This document shows positions 8,970-17,450 of a stretch of DNA of 64,000 nucleotides, one piece after another. A program made the translations under genes and the position numbers. The notes beneath the pieces were generated by a model. The model had not been told where the DNA came from. It saw nothing but the letters and a program-made list of their open reading frames with translations, and ran no database searches. Every line of letters starts with the position of its first letter. The first letter of the stretch is position 1. Source of the stretch: Pseudobdellovibrio sp031428275 (lineage in GTDB: Bacteria > Bdellovibrionota > Bdellovibrionia > Bdellovibrionales > Bdellovibrionaceae); the NCBI GenBank assembly GCA_031428275.1, contig JANPPC010000013.1, positions 129,190 to 193,189 of the forward strand, read 5' to 3'.

Positions 8970-8996
8970 ATTGCTCTTTACCTATGTAGGAGCAAT
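8970..8996 (+). promoter_or_regulatory. Inverted repeat overlapping the ribosome site of the next gene
   Basis: ATTGCTC (8970-8976) and GAGCAAT (8990-8996) form a perfect 7-bp inverted repeat with a 13-base loop. The right arm overlaps the AGGAG ribosome site (8988-8992) of the gene starting at 9003. It could be an RNA hairpin that masks the ribosome site or a protein operator; the sequence does not distinguish these. Confidence 0.4.
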
Positions 8997-9002
8997 CTAA
9001 AA

Positions 9003-11867
9003 ATGAGACATATCTTTGCTTTCTTTATTCTAATCGCAACGCAAATGGCTCAGGCTAATGATAAACAACCCCAGATCATCGCGCCCCTGCACATTGACGG
9101 ACAGCAAGCCGCAATCGCTCTAGAGCAGCCCACTGGTGACTTATCGGCCTTAGATATATTACGTAAAGCCATCAATGAAGAAGCTATGAAAGAACATGGC
9201 CAATCACAAAAAGATGGCTGGTTTAAAAGCGCTAATAAGCGTTTTGCTCCTGAATCAATAACATTTTTTTTAGCGACTGGTTTAGTTATCTACGAAACAG
9301 CTTGGGCGAAGGCTCATGGTGACCCCGTTGCGATGGAACGACATATTCTTTCTTTGAAAGACCCTATTGCTAGTATGTCTTTTTATGCGTTTATGCAGGC
9401 AAATGGCTTTTACATGAATTATAAAGGTGCTGGATTGCCCGCCCAAATGGATGCGCAAACCCGAGCGCAAATGATGCGTCGGTTTTCTTACGGCGGAATG
9501 GTTTGGGGTTCGCTCGCGTCAAGCTTACTTTCAGATGTGTTTATGCCTTTCAAACCTTGCCTAGATAGAATGTTCGGTTCTGATTACCGTCACGAAAGCC
9601 ATTTAAAAGAGCGTTGTGAATCTGAACTTTCTTCTGCTTGGGCACAATGGAATGTAAGAAATAAATTTGGCCAGTATGCTCCGCAAATTATGTCATTAGT
9701 GCTTTCACAGAAATCTGCCGAGCTAGCGACGGCCGGTATTCACGGCGCGAAGAACCGAATTTCAAAATCAACTTTACTAGAAAAATTCGCAATCAAAGAT
9801 ACTGCGAAAAAAATGATTTTTAAAATTTCGTCAGTCGATGCTGTTATGACCTTTGTTCCGGGTAAAGGCCCTGTCATGGTATTGCGCTGGGTTGGTAAAT
9901 TGGTTCAGTTCACAGGTTTTATGTATATCGATCATCTTTTATCAACATCGATTTACCGCACCTTTAATAACGTTTGGCGCCCCAGTTCTTTCGCATTCGA
10001 TGCAATGAAAATTGACCGCCTGTGGAACACAGCTAATCGTCTGAACTGGAACGAAGCAAAGCTGGCTTCTTATAATTTAGAATGCCCAGTGCAAGTTCCT
10101 AACTGTCTAAGCATAGCTGAATTACCCAAAGAAATTACCAATTTCACCACCCAATCTCAGCAGTGGCGCGAACATTTGAACGCCGCTAACGAACAAGACT
10201 TAGCCGGCTGGATGGAAATGACAAAAAAAATCTTAAACCAGGTTGGTTTGTCGTATAGCTTCTACCGAACTTATTTAAATAATTTATTTGATACGCTTAA
10301 TGTGGGCAATCGTATTGCGACGAACGAAGTCGATCGCGATGCACTAAATAACTATAGTCGGTATCCTTACCGTCAATTACCTTTGTACGGAGTATCTACC
10401 CCTCAATTAACGAAGCCTGCCGTACCCGTGAAAGATCAGTATCTACTTTCACCACACAAGCTTGAACCCTATCAAGTCGCCAATGTACATTCGGTTATTT
10501 TAGCTAGCGATGACATTGCCAAGTCTCTTTCTTATGATTTACAAATGAGATGGAAAATTCTTTCGACCAAGCTATTATCTGAAGACGTAAGCGTGCTCGG
10601 ACTAGCTCTATCCGAACTTAATACCATCGTAGGCATCTACGGCCCAGAAAAGCAGTCTAAGTCAGGCTACCGCAACAGCCTCTCGTATATCAGCTTTCTA
10701 GAAAAAATTCGCTCACAACTTGGCAACCCAATGCCCGTTCTTTACCACGGGGCCGGCTTAGCGCAGGCCTTCGCCGATAGCTCTGGTACAGTGGAAATGG
10801 CCCGCGAAGCAAACTTTAGCTGGAGTAGTAACACCTATTCTTTCAACAAAGACTCTGACTATTTAACTTATCAAATGATTTGCGGTTCTGAAAAAGGCAG
10901 CTTAACGGATAACATGTTTTTTACAGATAACTTTTTAGCACCAAGAATCTTGAAAAATGGTTCTAAGCCCGTTCAGCTTTGTAATAAGCTTGCTACCTTC
11001 GTAACTTCGAATAACTTCTACGCTATGCCATTAACTAATGAAGTCACCGGCAAAACCTACGCCGGCGTTACTGAATACATTACGCAGAACATCGATTATT
11101 CAGTGCTAGGCGACTACCGCAACAATAAAAATAAATCGCAATTTGATACTTGGTGGTTAGCAAACGTAAAAGAAAATTTAAAACCGCGATTTAATAAATT
11201 TGATGAAAAGTATAAAATTTTGACTGAAAAAACAGCTGATACACTTTTAGGTCAGAATGCCTCAGATAAAACTTATATGGATTTTATAAAAACAAGATTA
11301 GTTAACGGAGTCGATATTTTAAACCAAAGTACTTATCTGCAAAAAAATATTGTTTCATCTTTACGTTTTGAACTTGAGTTCTATTTTGATATCTTAGAAA
11401 GTATCACGCGCAGTCAAAATTCAAATGTTCTAAAAATTGTTTCGCTTAAAGCAATCGTCGAAAATTCAAAATCGAATAAATCTAATGGTATTTATGGAGA
11501 CCGCATAGCTGAAATAACAGCTTTAAAAACATTGTTTGAGTCTTACTTTACGATGCTTTCACAAAATGCAATTACTTTTGATTCTTATCTAGAGGCCTCT
11601 AAAAAAATTTCTGAACAAGTCGAAGCTGTTAAAACAAAGTTAACTTTCGACGAAAAGAAGTTTCCGATCAAACAGGCAGCAAGTTTATCGACTCTAGATG
11701 GTATTAAATTAGTTGAATCCGAAATTCGTAGATTTTTAAGAATGAAACTTTTGTTATCGCAGACGTTAGACATCGATACGCAAGAATTTATGTCAGACAT
11801 CAAAGGCGATGATAAGTCTCAAAAAGACTTAACGAAAGTTCGCTCTGCTTCTCCGCGTGGAAATTAG
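9003..11867 (+). CDS. Large exported protein of unknown function
   Basis: 954 residues with a clear signal peptide (about 1-18, ending AQA). No catalytic motif or named domain is recognisable. Several moderately hydrophobic stretches occur in the first third (near residues 90-105, 165-180 and 300-320), and four Cys lie in two close groups (near residues 185-210 and 363-370), suggesting disulphides in the periplasm. The C-terminal third is rich in Lys, Asn and Ser and looks helical. It stands alone between a terminator and a small exported gene, with its own AGGAG site inside an inverted repeat. Codon use is like its neighbours. Probably a lineage-specific envelope protein. Confidence 0.75.
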   Translation: MRHIFAFFILIATQMAQANDKQPQIIAPLHIDGQQAAIALEQPTGDLSALDILRKAINEEAMKEHGQSQKDGWFKSANKRFAPESITFFLATGLVIYETAWAKAHGDPVAMERHILSLKDPIASMSFYAFMQANGFYMNYKGAGLPAQMDAQTRAQMMRRFSYGGMVWGSLASSLLSDVFMPFKPCLDRMFGSDYRHESHLKERCESELSSAWAQWNVRNKFGQYAPQIMSLVLSQKSAELATAGIHGAKNRISKSTLLEKFAIKDTAKKMIFKISSVDAVMTFVPGKGPVMVLRWVGKLVQFTGFMYIDHLLSTSIYRTFNNVWRPSSFAFDAMKIDRLWNTANRLNWNEAKLASYNLECPVQVPNCLSIAELPKEITNFTTQSQQWREHLNAANEQDLAGWMEMTKKILNQVGLSYSFYRTYLNNLFDTLNVGNRIATNEVDRDALNNYSRYPYRQLPLYGVSTPQLTKPAVPVKDQYLLSPHKLEPYQVANVHSVILASDDIAKSLSYDLQMRWKILSTKLLSEDVSVLGLALSELNTIVGIYGPEKQSKSGYRNSLSYISFLEKIRSQLGNPMPVLYHGAGLAQAFADSSGTVEMAREANFSWSSNTYSFNKDSDYLTYQMICGSEKGSLTDNMFFTDNFLAPRILKNGSKPVQLCNKLATFVTSNNFYAMPLTNEVTGKTYAGVTEYITQNIDYSVLGDYRNNKNKSQFDTWWLANVKENLKPRFNKFDEKYKILTEKTADTLLGQNASDKTYMDFIKTRLVNGVDILNQSTYLQKNIVSSLRFELEFYFDILESITRSQNSNVLKIVSLKAIVENSKSNKSNGIYGDRIAEITALKTLFESYFTMLSQNAITFDSYLEASKKISEQVEAVKTKLTFDEKKFPIKQAASLSTLDGIKLVESEIRRFLRMKLLLSQTLDIDTQEFMSDIKGDDKSQKDLTKVRSASPRGN

Positions 11868-12006
11868 GCTACTGTCTAAGCTTTTTACAGGTATCGCGCA
11901 AGAGGGCGCCTAAAGGCAAAGACTAAAGTCTATAAGCAATTTAAAGGATTTAGTAACTACGAATGCAGGCATTAAAGTTGAATAACAGAAGCATAACGAG
12001 GGTTTT

Positions 12007-12600
12007 ATGAAAAAAATGTTAATGATTGCCGTTTTGATGATCGCACAAATTAGTTTGGCTGGGCCACTAGCCCGCGAAGTGAAACCAATGAGCCGTGATA
12101 CTCATTTAACAGAGTTATCTAAAGATAGTTCATTCAAAGAAGCGCGCGAAAAACTAAAAGCTGGCAAAGAGCTTTCCGCAAAAGAGAAAGCTTCTTTAGT
12201 AAAATTAACTGATGCCGCCCTGGCAGGAGTCAGTGTTTCGGCTGTGAATATTCAATTATTAGTTCAAGTTAAACCTGAAATTTTAGCTGAAGTTCAAGCT
12301 AAAGCCGGGATTTTAAAATCAACTACAGCAACTAAAGAACAAAAAGACTTAGCTGAATTAGATTTAAAGATCTTAGATGCTGGCGGCCGTTCACTTGATG
12401 TCAATTCACCGACTTTCAAATCGGATTTAGAAGTTTTAGAAACAGCTTCAAAGGTTGAAAACTATGCGAATTCAAGCGTGTTATCTTTTAAAGCTGAATT
12501 TATTAAAGCTTTGGACAGCGGTAAATCGATTGAAAAAGCAGTTTTAGTAGCTTCTAAAAATAAGTTTGATGCGAAGAAACTGAAAGAACTTTGTATCTAG
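12007..12600 (+). CDS. Small exported helical protein of unknown function
   Basis: 197 residues with a signal peptide (about 1-18, ending SLAGP). The mature part is rich in Ala, Lys, Leu and Glu and predicted mostly helical, without recognised motifs and with a single Cys close to the C-terminus. The ATG at 12007 has a purine-rich site (GAGGG) just upstream. Its stop codon interlocks with the stop of convergent motB in a shared CTAG (12597-12600). Function unknown. Confidence 0.7.
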   Translation: MKKMLMIAVLMIAQISLAGPLAREVKPMSRDTHLTELSKDSSFKEAREKLKAGKELSAKEKASLVKLTDAALAGVSVSAVNIQLLVQVKPEILAEVQAKAGILKSTTATKEQKDLAELDLKILDAGGRSLDVNSPTFKSDLEVLETASKVENYANSSVLSFKAEFIKALDSGKSIEKAVLVASKNKFDAKKLKELCI

Positions 12601-13367
12601 TTCTGAGACTTTTCGTCTAAAATTAAATAGATTTCAATACGACGATTCTGAGAGCGACCCTCTTCAGAATCGTTGCTTTTCAAGGGCCTTGTATCGGCGT
12701 ACGAAATAGCCGCCAATCTTTTTGGATCCATCTGATGATACTTAATTAAATACTTCACAATGCTAGTCGCCCGTAGCGAAGCAAGCTCCCAGTTTGACTC
12801 GTAGGGTGCGTCTTTACCAACGGGTTGGTTATCAGTGTGCCCTTCAATTACTATCTTACGATCGGTCTCTTGCAGCAGAGCAGCTAATTTGTCTAACGCA
12901 GGCAGTGCGGTCACTTTAATTTTTGTACCGCCCGGATTAAAAAACTGCGACGAAGCTAAAGCAATACGAACCCCAATGGCATCGTGACGAAGTTCTTGAA
13001 TTTTCTCTTTGTCGGACGTATCTAGTTTTTTTTCAATGTAGCGGTTTACGTATTCTTGCGTTTCGCCGGGGCCGCCGCGTGGGGGAAATCCCTCAAGCGG
13101 AATAATCACATCGGCCGAGTTTTCTCCGCCCGCTTCGCCTTGATTAGCGCCCGTACCGGCTCCGCCGCCGCTACCCTCAAGTTTTAAATTAACCCGAACT
13201 GATTTTTCAAAAGATTTTTGTTTTTCTTGATTGTTATTTGAGGTCGCGTACATCACAACAAAAAACGCAAACAGCAGCGTAATAAAATCAGCGTAAGACA
13301 CAAGCCATCTGTCATGGTTCTCGGGCTCTTCGTGATTGCTTTTTTTGTTGCTAAACTCTTCGCTCAT
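12597..13367 (-). CDS. motB: Flagellar motor stator protein MotB
   Basis: 256 residues: cytoplasmic tail, one membrane helix (about 22-42) with the proton-binding aspartate at D27 in SYADFIT, a Gly-rich linker (about 65-95), and a C-terminal OmpA-like peptidoglycan-binding domain with IEGHTDNQPVG and the later NRRIEIYL. It anchors the MotA stator to the cell wall so that proton flow turns the flagellum. Its start overlaps the end of motA by 17 bp, so translation is coupled. Confidence 0.94.
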   Translation of the reverse strand: MSEEFSNKKSNHEEPENHDRWLVSYADFITLLFAFFVVMYATSNNNQEKQKSFEKSVRVNLKLEGSGGGAGTGANQGEAGGENSADVIIPLEGFPPRGGPGETQEYVNRYIEKKLDTSDKEKIQELRHDAIGVRIALASSQFFNPGGTKIKVTALPALDKLAALLQETDRKIVIEGHTDNQPVGKDAPYESNWELASLRATSIVKYLIKYHQMDPKRLAAISYADTRPLKSNDSEEGRSQNRRIEIYLILDEKSQN

Positions 13368-14109
13368 TATTGCTCGTGTATGAAATTAGTTTTTGTTCAA
13401 TAAGTTGTGAATTAAGCCCCGTGCCAACCAAAAGTGCACCATCTAGTATCATCATTTTATGCTTTGAAACTTCGAATACATTTTTCTTAATTTTATTACC
13501 GATCGGGATAAAAACTAGATTGGCAAAGCCCACCCCGTATATAGTTGCGACGAAAGCGACCGCGATGCCGGTGCCTAATTTTGAGGTATCAGACAGATTA
13601 CCCATCACGTGAATCAAACCAAGTACCGCACCGATGATGCCGATCGTTGGCGAAAAACCACCGGCGTCGATCCAGATTTTTCCGGCTTGTAGTAATTTTT
13701 GTTCTTCTTTTTCGATGATATTTTCAAAAATTTGTCTGGTTAACTTCGGATCAACCCCGTCGATCACATTTTTCAAAATTTCTTTTAACATCGGCGATTT
13801 TAATTGTGGAAGCTTGGGCTCTAAAGCTAAAGGAGATTCTTTCTTGGCAATTCTTGAGCATTCTAAAATTTCTGATATAGGCTGTTCAAAATTTAATTTT
13901 TGTTCGCGAAAACTTTCACGAAAAAGTTTGTACCCAAGCTTTAAATCGCGCGATCGGTTTGAAACCATAACGGCCCCGATTGTACCCGCCATCACAATTA
14001 AAAAAGCAGTTCCTTGCATGAGCGAAGCGATATGCCCGCCTTCGATGAAATTGCCTAAAAGAATTCCGCCTATACCTATCAAAAGTCCAAAAATTGTTGC
14101 TCTATCCAT
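13351..14109 (-). CDS. motA: Flagellar motor stator protein MotA
   Basis: 252 residues with four membrane helices: two near the N-terminus (about 5-20 and 28-48) and two near residues 150-175 and 185-207 around the conserved proline region (GGFSPTIGIIGAVLGLIHVM). It forms the proton channel of the stator with MotB, encoded immediately downstream with overlap. Some Bdellovibrio genomes carry several MotAB pairs; this is one complete pair. Confidence 0.94.
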   Translation of the reverse strand: MDRATIFGLLIGIGGILLGNFIEGGHIASLMQGTAFLIVMAGTIGAVMVSNRSRDLKLGYKLFRESFREQKLNFEQPISEILECSRIAKKESPLALEPKLPQLKSPMLKEILKNVIDGVDPKLTRQIFENIIEKEEQKLLQAGKIWIDAGGFSPTIGIIGAVLGLIHVMGNLSDTSKLGTGIAVAFVATIYGVGFANLVFIPIGNKIKKNVFEVSKHKMMILDGALLVGTGLNSQLIEQKLISYTSNNERRV

Positions 14110-14175
14110 AAAGACAGCGTGCCATACATAAACAAAGCTTTCACGTTGATCTACAACAGGCTAGACTAAAGGACT

Positions 14176-14748
14176 ATGGGGCAATGGTTTTTAAATATTG
14201 ATTACTGGCTACTTGAAAAAATTAATCAATCGGGAGCATTTGGCTTCGGTGATGTTTTTTTTCCGTGGATTACCGATCTAAACAAAACTTTTATTATTTG
14301 GATTGCTGTACTATTTGTTTTTTTGATGTTTTGCAGAAAATATAAAATATTTGGCTTACTTGTTTTCTTCAATTTAGCCCTAGCGCTTGGCTGGAGCGAT
14401 TTAGCCGGTAGTTATGTTAAAAATCATTATCTACGACTACGCCCATTCGAGAATAAAGAAATCATCGTCGTTCAAAAATCTCCGGCTGGTTCAAAAAGTT
14501 TTTATTCAAATCATACTTCAAATATGTTTACCTTCGCCGCCTACACGGCGCAGTTGCTTCCGGGTGCTGCGATTCCGGTTTATACGCTAGCCTCATTAGT
14601 AGCGTATAGTCGAATCTACAATGCGGTTCATTATCCGTCTGATGTTTTGGCGGGTGGCTTAGCCGGATCACTCTGGGGTTTTTTATTTTCAGTACTGACA
14701 AAAAAATTATTAAAAAATTTTAAATCAAAAAAAGAGAATGCATTATGA
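14176..14748 (+). CDS. PAP2-family membrane phosphatase
   Basis: 190 residues, four to five membrane helices. The three phosphatase motifs are visible: KNHYLRLRP (KxxxxxxRP), SNHTSNMF in place of PSGH, and SRIYNAVHYPSD (SRxxxxxHxxxD). Family members dephosphorylate lipid phosphates such as undecaprenyl pyrophosphate or phosphatidic acid at the membrane. It overlaps the next gene by 4 bp (ATGA), and mtgA is the third gene of the unit, which would fit a role in recycling the undecaprenyl carrier for peptidoglycan synthesis. Substrate is inference. Confidence 0.85.
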   Translation: MGQWFLNIDYWLLEKINQSGAFGFGDVFFPWITDLNKTFIIWIAVLFVFLMFCRKYKIFGLLVFFNLALALGWSDLAGSYVKNHYLRLRPFENKEIIVVQKSPAGSKSFYSNHTSNMFTFAAYTAQLLPGAAIPVYTLASLVAYSRIYNAVHYPSDVLAGGLAGSLWGFLFSVLTKKLLKNFKSKKENAL

Positions 14749-15728
14749 AGGTCGTCGTTACCGGCGCTAACGGTTTTCTTGGGTCTTGGCTGACTCGGCG
14801 CTTACTTGCTGAAGGTCATGACGTGACCGCCCTTATTCGCAAAACCAGTGATATTTCAGAACTTGAAGGCATTGACCCCACTTATGTTTACGGTGATATC
14901 AATGACCCGGCTTCGTTAGAAATTGCGTTTAAAGATAAAGAAATAGTATTTCATCTAGCCGGAGCAATCGCCTATAAAAAATCTGAACGACTGTTGATGG
15001 AAAAAGTAAATGTGCAGGGTACGCAGAACGTAATCGACGCTTGCACCAAGTTAAATACCCCACAGTTGCTTCACCTTTCTTCGGTGGTGGCCGTTGGCGC
15101 ATCATTTAAGCCCGAAGTTTTAACTGAGGAATCAAACTATGCTATTCAGAAATTAAATTTAGGTTATTTCGAAACAAAACGAAAGGCTGAGCAGTTAGTT
15201 ATGGCCGCGGTGGGTGAAAATAAAATTCGCGCCGTCTGCGTCAACCCAAGTACCATTTACGGTGCCGGTGATGCAAAAAAGGGAAGCCGAAAATCTCAAG
15301 TTAAAGTTGCCGCTGGCCAATTTCCGTTCTACACGAACGGCGGTGTTAACGTCGTAGCGGTAGAAGATGTCGTTGACGGAATTCTATTAGCAGCTCAAAA
15401 AGGTAAGAATGGCGAAAGATATATTCTTTCTTCGCAGAACATCACAATTAAATCACTTTTCGAAAAAATCGCGGCCTTTGCCGGAGTCGATGCACCAAAA
15501 ATTTTGATGCCGGATTGGGGTTTACATACCCTAGGCACAATCGGCGACAGCTTAAACGCTTTGGGCCTTAAGGGTGGCATCAGTCGCGAAAATGCTTATA
15601 CCGCATCGATGTTTCACTGGTTTGATTCAACAAAAGCGCAAAAAGAATTGGGCTTTATTCCGTCTTCTTCTGACGCCGCTATCGAGAATAGCGTGCGTTG
15701 GATGAAAGAAAACGGCTATCTGAAGTGA
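14745..15728 (+). CDS. NAD(P)-dependent epimerase/dehydratase, extended SDR
   Basis: 327 residues. The N-terminal GANGFLGSW motif is the Rossmann nucleotide-binding loop, and YFETKRKAE carries the YxxxK catalytic pair of extended short-chain dehydrogenases, preceded by a Ser-rich LLHLSSVVAVG strand. It resembles the dihydroflavonol-4-reductase-like / hopanoid-associated sugar epimerase group, so the substrate may be a nucleotide sugar or a lipid-linked ketone. ATGA overlap with the PAP2 gene and GTGA overlap with mtgA mark a tightly coupled three-gene operon. Confidence 0.85.
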   Translation: MKVVVTGANGFLGSWLTRRLLAEGHDVTALIRKTSDISELEGIDPTYVYGDINDPASLEIAFKDKEIVFHLAGAIAYKKSERLLMEKVNVQGTQNVIDACTKLNTPQLLHLSSVVAVGASFKPEVLTEESNYAIQKLNLGYFETKRKAEQLVMAAVGENKIRAVCVNPSTIYGAGDAKKGSRKSQVKVAAGQFPFYTNGGVNVVAVEDVVDGILLAAQKGKNGERYILSSQNITIKSLFEKIAAFAGVDAPKILMPDWGLHTLGTIGDSLNALGLKGGISRENAYTASMFHWFDSTKAQKELGFIPSSSDAAIENSVRWMKENGYLK

Positions 15729-16513
15729 GAAAGTTTTTAATTCTTACAAGTTCAGTTTTTTTAATGAGCGTAGCGCTATTTCTATGGTGGCTCCCCAGCG
15801 AAAAACAAATCAAAGGCTGCTTAAAAACGTCGATGTTTGACGTAGAACTTTGTCCGAAATCTAAAAATTATATTTCGCTAAGCAATATTTCTAAGAACCT
15901 ACAAAATGCGATTATTCTTTCAGAAGATGCCTCGTTCTATCAGCACAATGGTTTTGACCAAGATGGTATTGCTCATTGCATAGAAAAGATTAAAGAAAAG
16001 CGTAAGTTAGTTTGTGGTGGTTCAACAATTTCACAGCAGCTAGCTAAGAATATTTTTTTATCTAAAGATAAAAGTTTTTTTCGTAAAGGGGCCGAGGCCA
16101 TTATTACGTTTAAGATCGAGAAAAGCTTAAGTAAGAAAGAAATTTTAGAGCGTTACCTAAACGTCATTCAGTTCGGTAAGAATATCTTTGGCGTGAAGCA
16201 AGCCGCGCAATTCTATTTCAAGAAGTCGGCGTCTCAGCTTTCGGTAAATGAAGCTGCATTTCTAGCGATGGTACTGCCAAACCCAGAAAAGTATTCGCAA
16301 TCTTATTACCGAAAAGACTTAACTCGATTTGCCCGTAAGCGACTTAGTAAAATTGTAAATGACTTATTTCAGTACAAACGCATTGGTGAAAACGAATATT
16401 TGGCAGCCCAGGATAGTTTAGACTTTTTCTTAAAGTCAGGTCTTAGTGCACCCCCGCCTAAAGAGCAAGAAGTGCTGACTGAAGAAGATCTTTCTGAGAT
16501 GGAAGAAGAATAA
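15725..16513 (+). CDS. mtgA: Monofunctional peptidoglycan glycosyltransferase
   Basis: 262 residues from the GTG at 15725, which overlaps the upstream stop as GTGA; an upstream ATG at 15698 would run further into the epimerase gene. One N-terminal membrane helix (about 4-22) precedes a GT51 domain with the motifs SEDASFYQHNGFD (catalytic Glu), GGSTISQQLAKN and EILERYLNVIQFG. It polymerises lipid II into glycan strands without a transpeptidase domain. The C-terminus is acidic (EEDLSEMEEE). A bidirectional terminator follows. Confidence 0.92.
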   Translation: MRKFLILTSSVFLMSVALFLWWLPSEKQIKGCLKTSMFDVELCPKSKNYISLSNISKNLQNAIILSEDASFYQHNGFDQDGIAHCIEKIKEKRKLVCGGSTISQQLAKNIFLSKDKSFFRKGAEAIITFKIEKSLSKKEILERYLNVIQFGKNIFGVKQAAQFYFKKSASQLSVNEAAFLAMVLPNPEKYSQSYYRKDLTRFARKRLSKIVNDLFQYKRIGENEYLAAQDSLDFFLKSGLSAPPPKEQEVLTEEDLSEMEEE

Positions 16514-16543
16514 AAAAGGCGACTTAGCAGTCGCCTTTTTTAT
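16512..16543. terminator. Bidirectional terminator between mtgA and the caspase-like gene
   Basis: Stem AAAAAAGGCGACT / AGTCGCCTTTTTT around a TAGC loop, with A/T tracts on both sides, so it can stop transcription arriving from either strand. Confidence 0.88.
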
Positions 16544-16577
16544 TTAATTTAGTTTCAATCAAAAACTTTACTACGTT

Positions 16578-17315
16578 TTAGTTTAGCGGGTCAGAATCAA
16601 TTTTGGTTTGAGAGCTGCCACGAAAAAACTTTTTAGAATCTGCGTTGATACCAACCATTCGAACGGGTTGATCGGCCGTAAAAAGGGCCGCATCGTTATT
16701 TGAAACTCCGAATGCGTCAACCCATTTCCAACCAAAGCTCCAAGCGGTTAACGAGGGGCCAAATTCAAATTCAGCATTGGCATTGATTCCATTTGAACCA
16801 ACGCTGACATCAAAGCCCATATCGATAAAGGCTTGGTTATGCGATCGCCCAAAACATGAGGTGTTGTAAACCATGCGCAACTTGCGGTGCAAAGTTGCCG
16901 CCGCCGCACGTTGAGTAGCATTCGTGCTGGCCATTATTCTGGCCGCAAGAACGCTGGCATCGACGCGACCTTCCCGAAAGTATAAAGCCCCGTTTGAACC
17001 GTGAAGAGCAATTACCATATCAATTGCACGAACTGAGGGTCGGGAAGCAAGTTCTAGTAAAACATTTTTTAGCATGTCTGCTCGCGCATTTTGCCCCTTA
17101 AGGTAAACTACTTGTTTATAGTCGTCTCTTAGAATGATACCCGTTTGTGTTACTGTTAGCCGTTCAAGTACGTCGTAAAGGCCACGCATACTTCGTGAAC
17201 CGTGTGTTTGTAGCTCGCTGACAACCACAAGCACACGGCCTTCTTTATTAACGGCTGCGTTTAGTGTACCGGTAAATCCTACTGATAATAAAAGACCCAT
17301 TAGTAACTGCTTCAT
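16578..17315 (-). CDS. Exported protein with a predicted caspase-like (clan CD) fold
   Basis: 245 residues. Of two adjacent ATGs, the second (17315) sits 5 bases from a strong GGAGG site and is preferred. A signal peptide (about 1-20, ending LNAAV) is followed by a strand/helix pattern with MVIALHGSNG (H105) and MVYNTSCFGRSHN (C154). A His-Gly after one hydrophobic strand and a Cys after the next is the arrangement of clan CD cysteine peptidases such as caspases and gingipains. Activity, if any, would be in the periplasm or outside. It is divergent from a regulator gene. The fold call is my inference; no close family is recognised. Confidence 0.5.
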   Translation of the reverse strand: MKQLLMGLLLSVGFTGTLNAAVNKEGRVLVVVSELQTHGSRSMRGLYDVLERLTVTQTGIILRDDYKQVVYLKGQNARADMLKNVLLELASRPSVRAIDMVIALHGSNGALYFREGRVDASVLAARIMASTNATQRAAAATLHRKLRMVYNTSCFGRSHNQAFIDMGFDVSVGSNGINANAEFEFGPSLTAWSFGWKWVDAFGVSNNDAALFTADQPVRMVGINADSKKFFRGSSQTKIDSDPLN

Positions 17316-17414
17316 CATAACCTCCTCAGGTTTTATTGTTTGTTGCTTGTATAAGGTTTTAGTTTCAAACCCTAAAGACCTCAACGTAGCTAAACTTATA
17401 ATTAATGATTTGAT

Positions 17415-17442
17415 TTGATTAGATACTAAATCTGGATATAAA
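17415..17442 (+). promoter_or_regulatory. Candidate promoter of the TPR/winged-helix regulator
   Basis: TTGATT (17415-17420), 16-bp spacer, TATAAA (17437-17442). The start codon at 17451 lies 8 bases after the -10 element and no ribosome site is visible, so a leaderless transcript is likely. Confidence 0.45.
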
Positions 17443-17450
17443 CTATTGAA

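Noticed and set aside
13634..14131. 165-codon open frame opposite motA
   Set aside because: motA is unambiguous on the other strand; the frame has no recognisable protein pattern.
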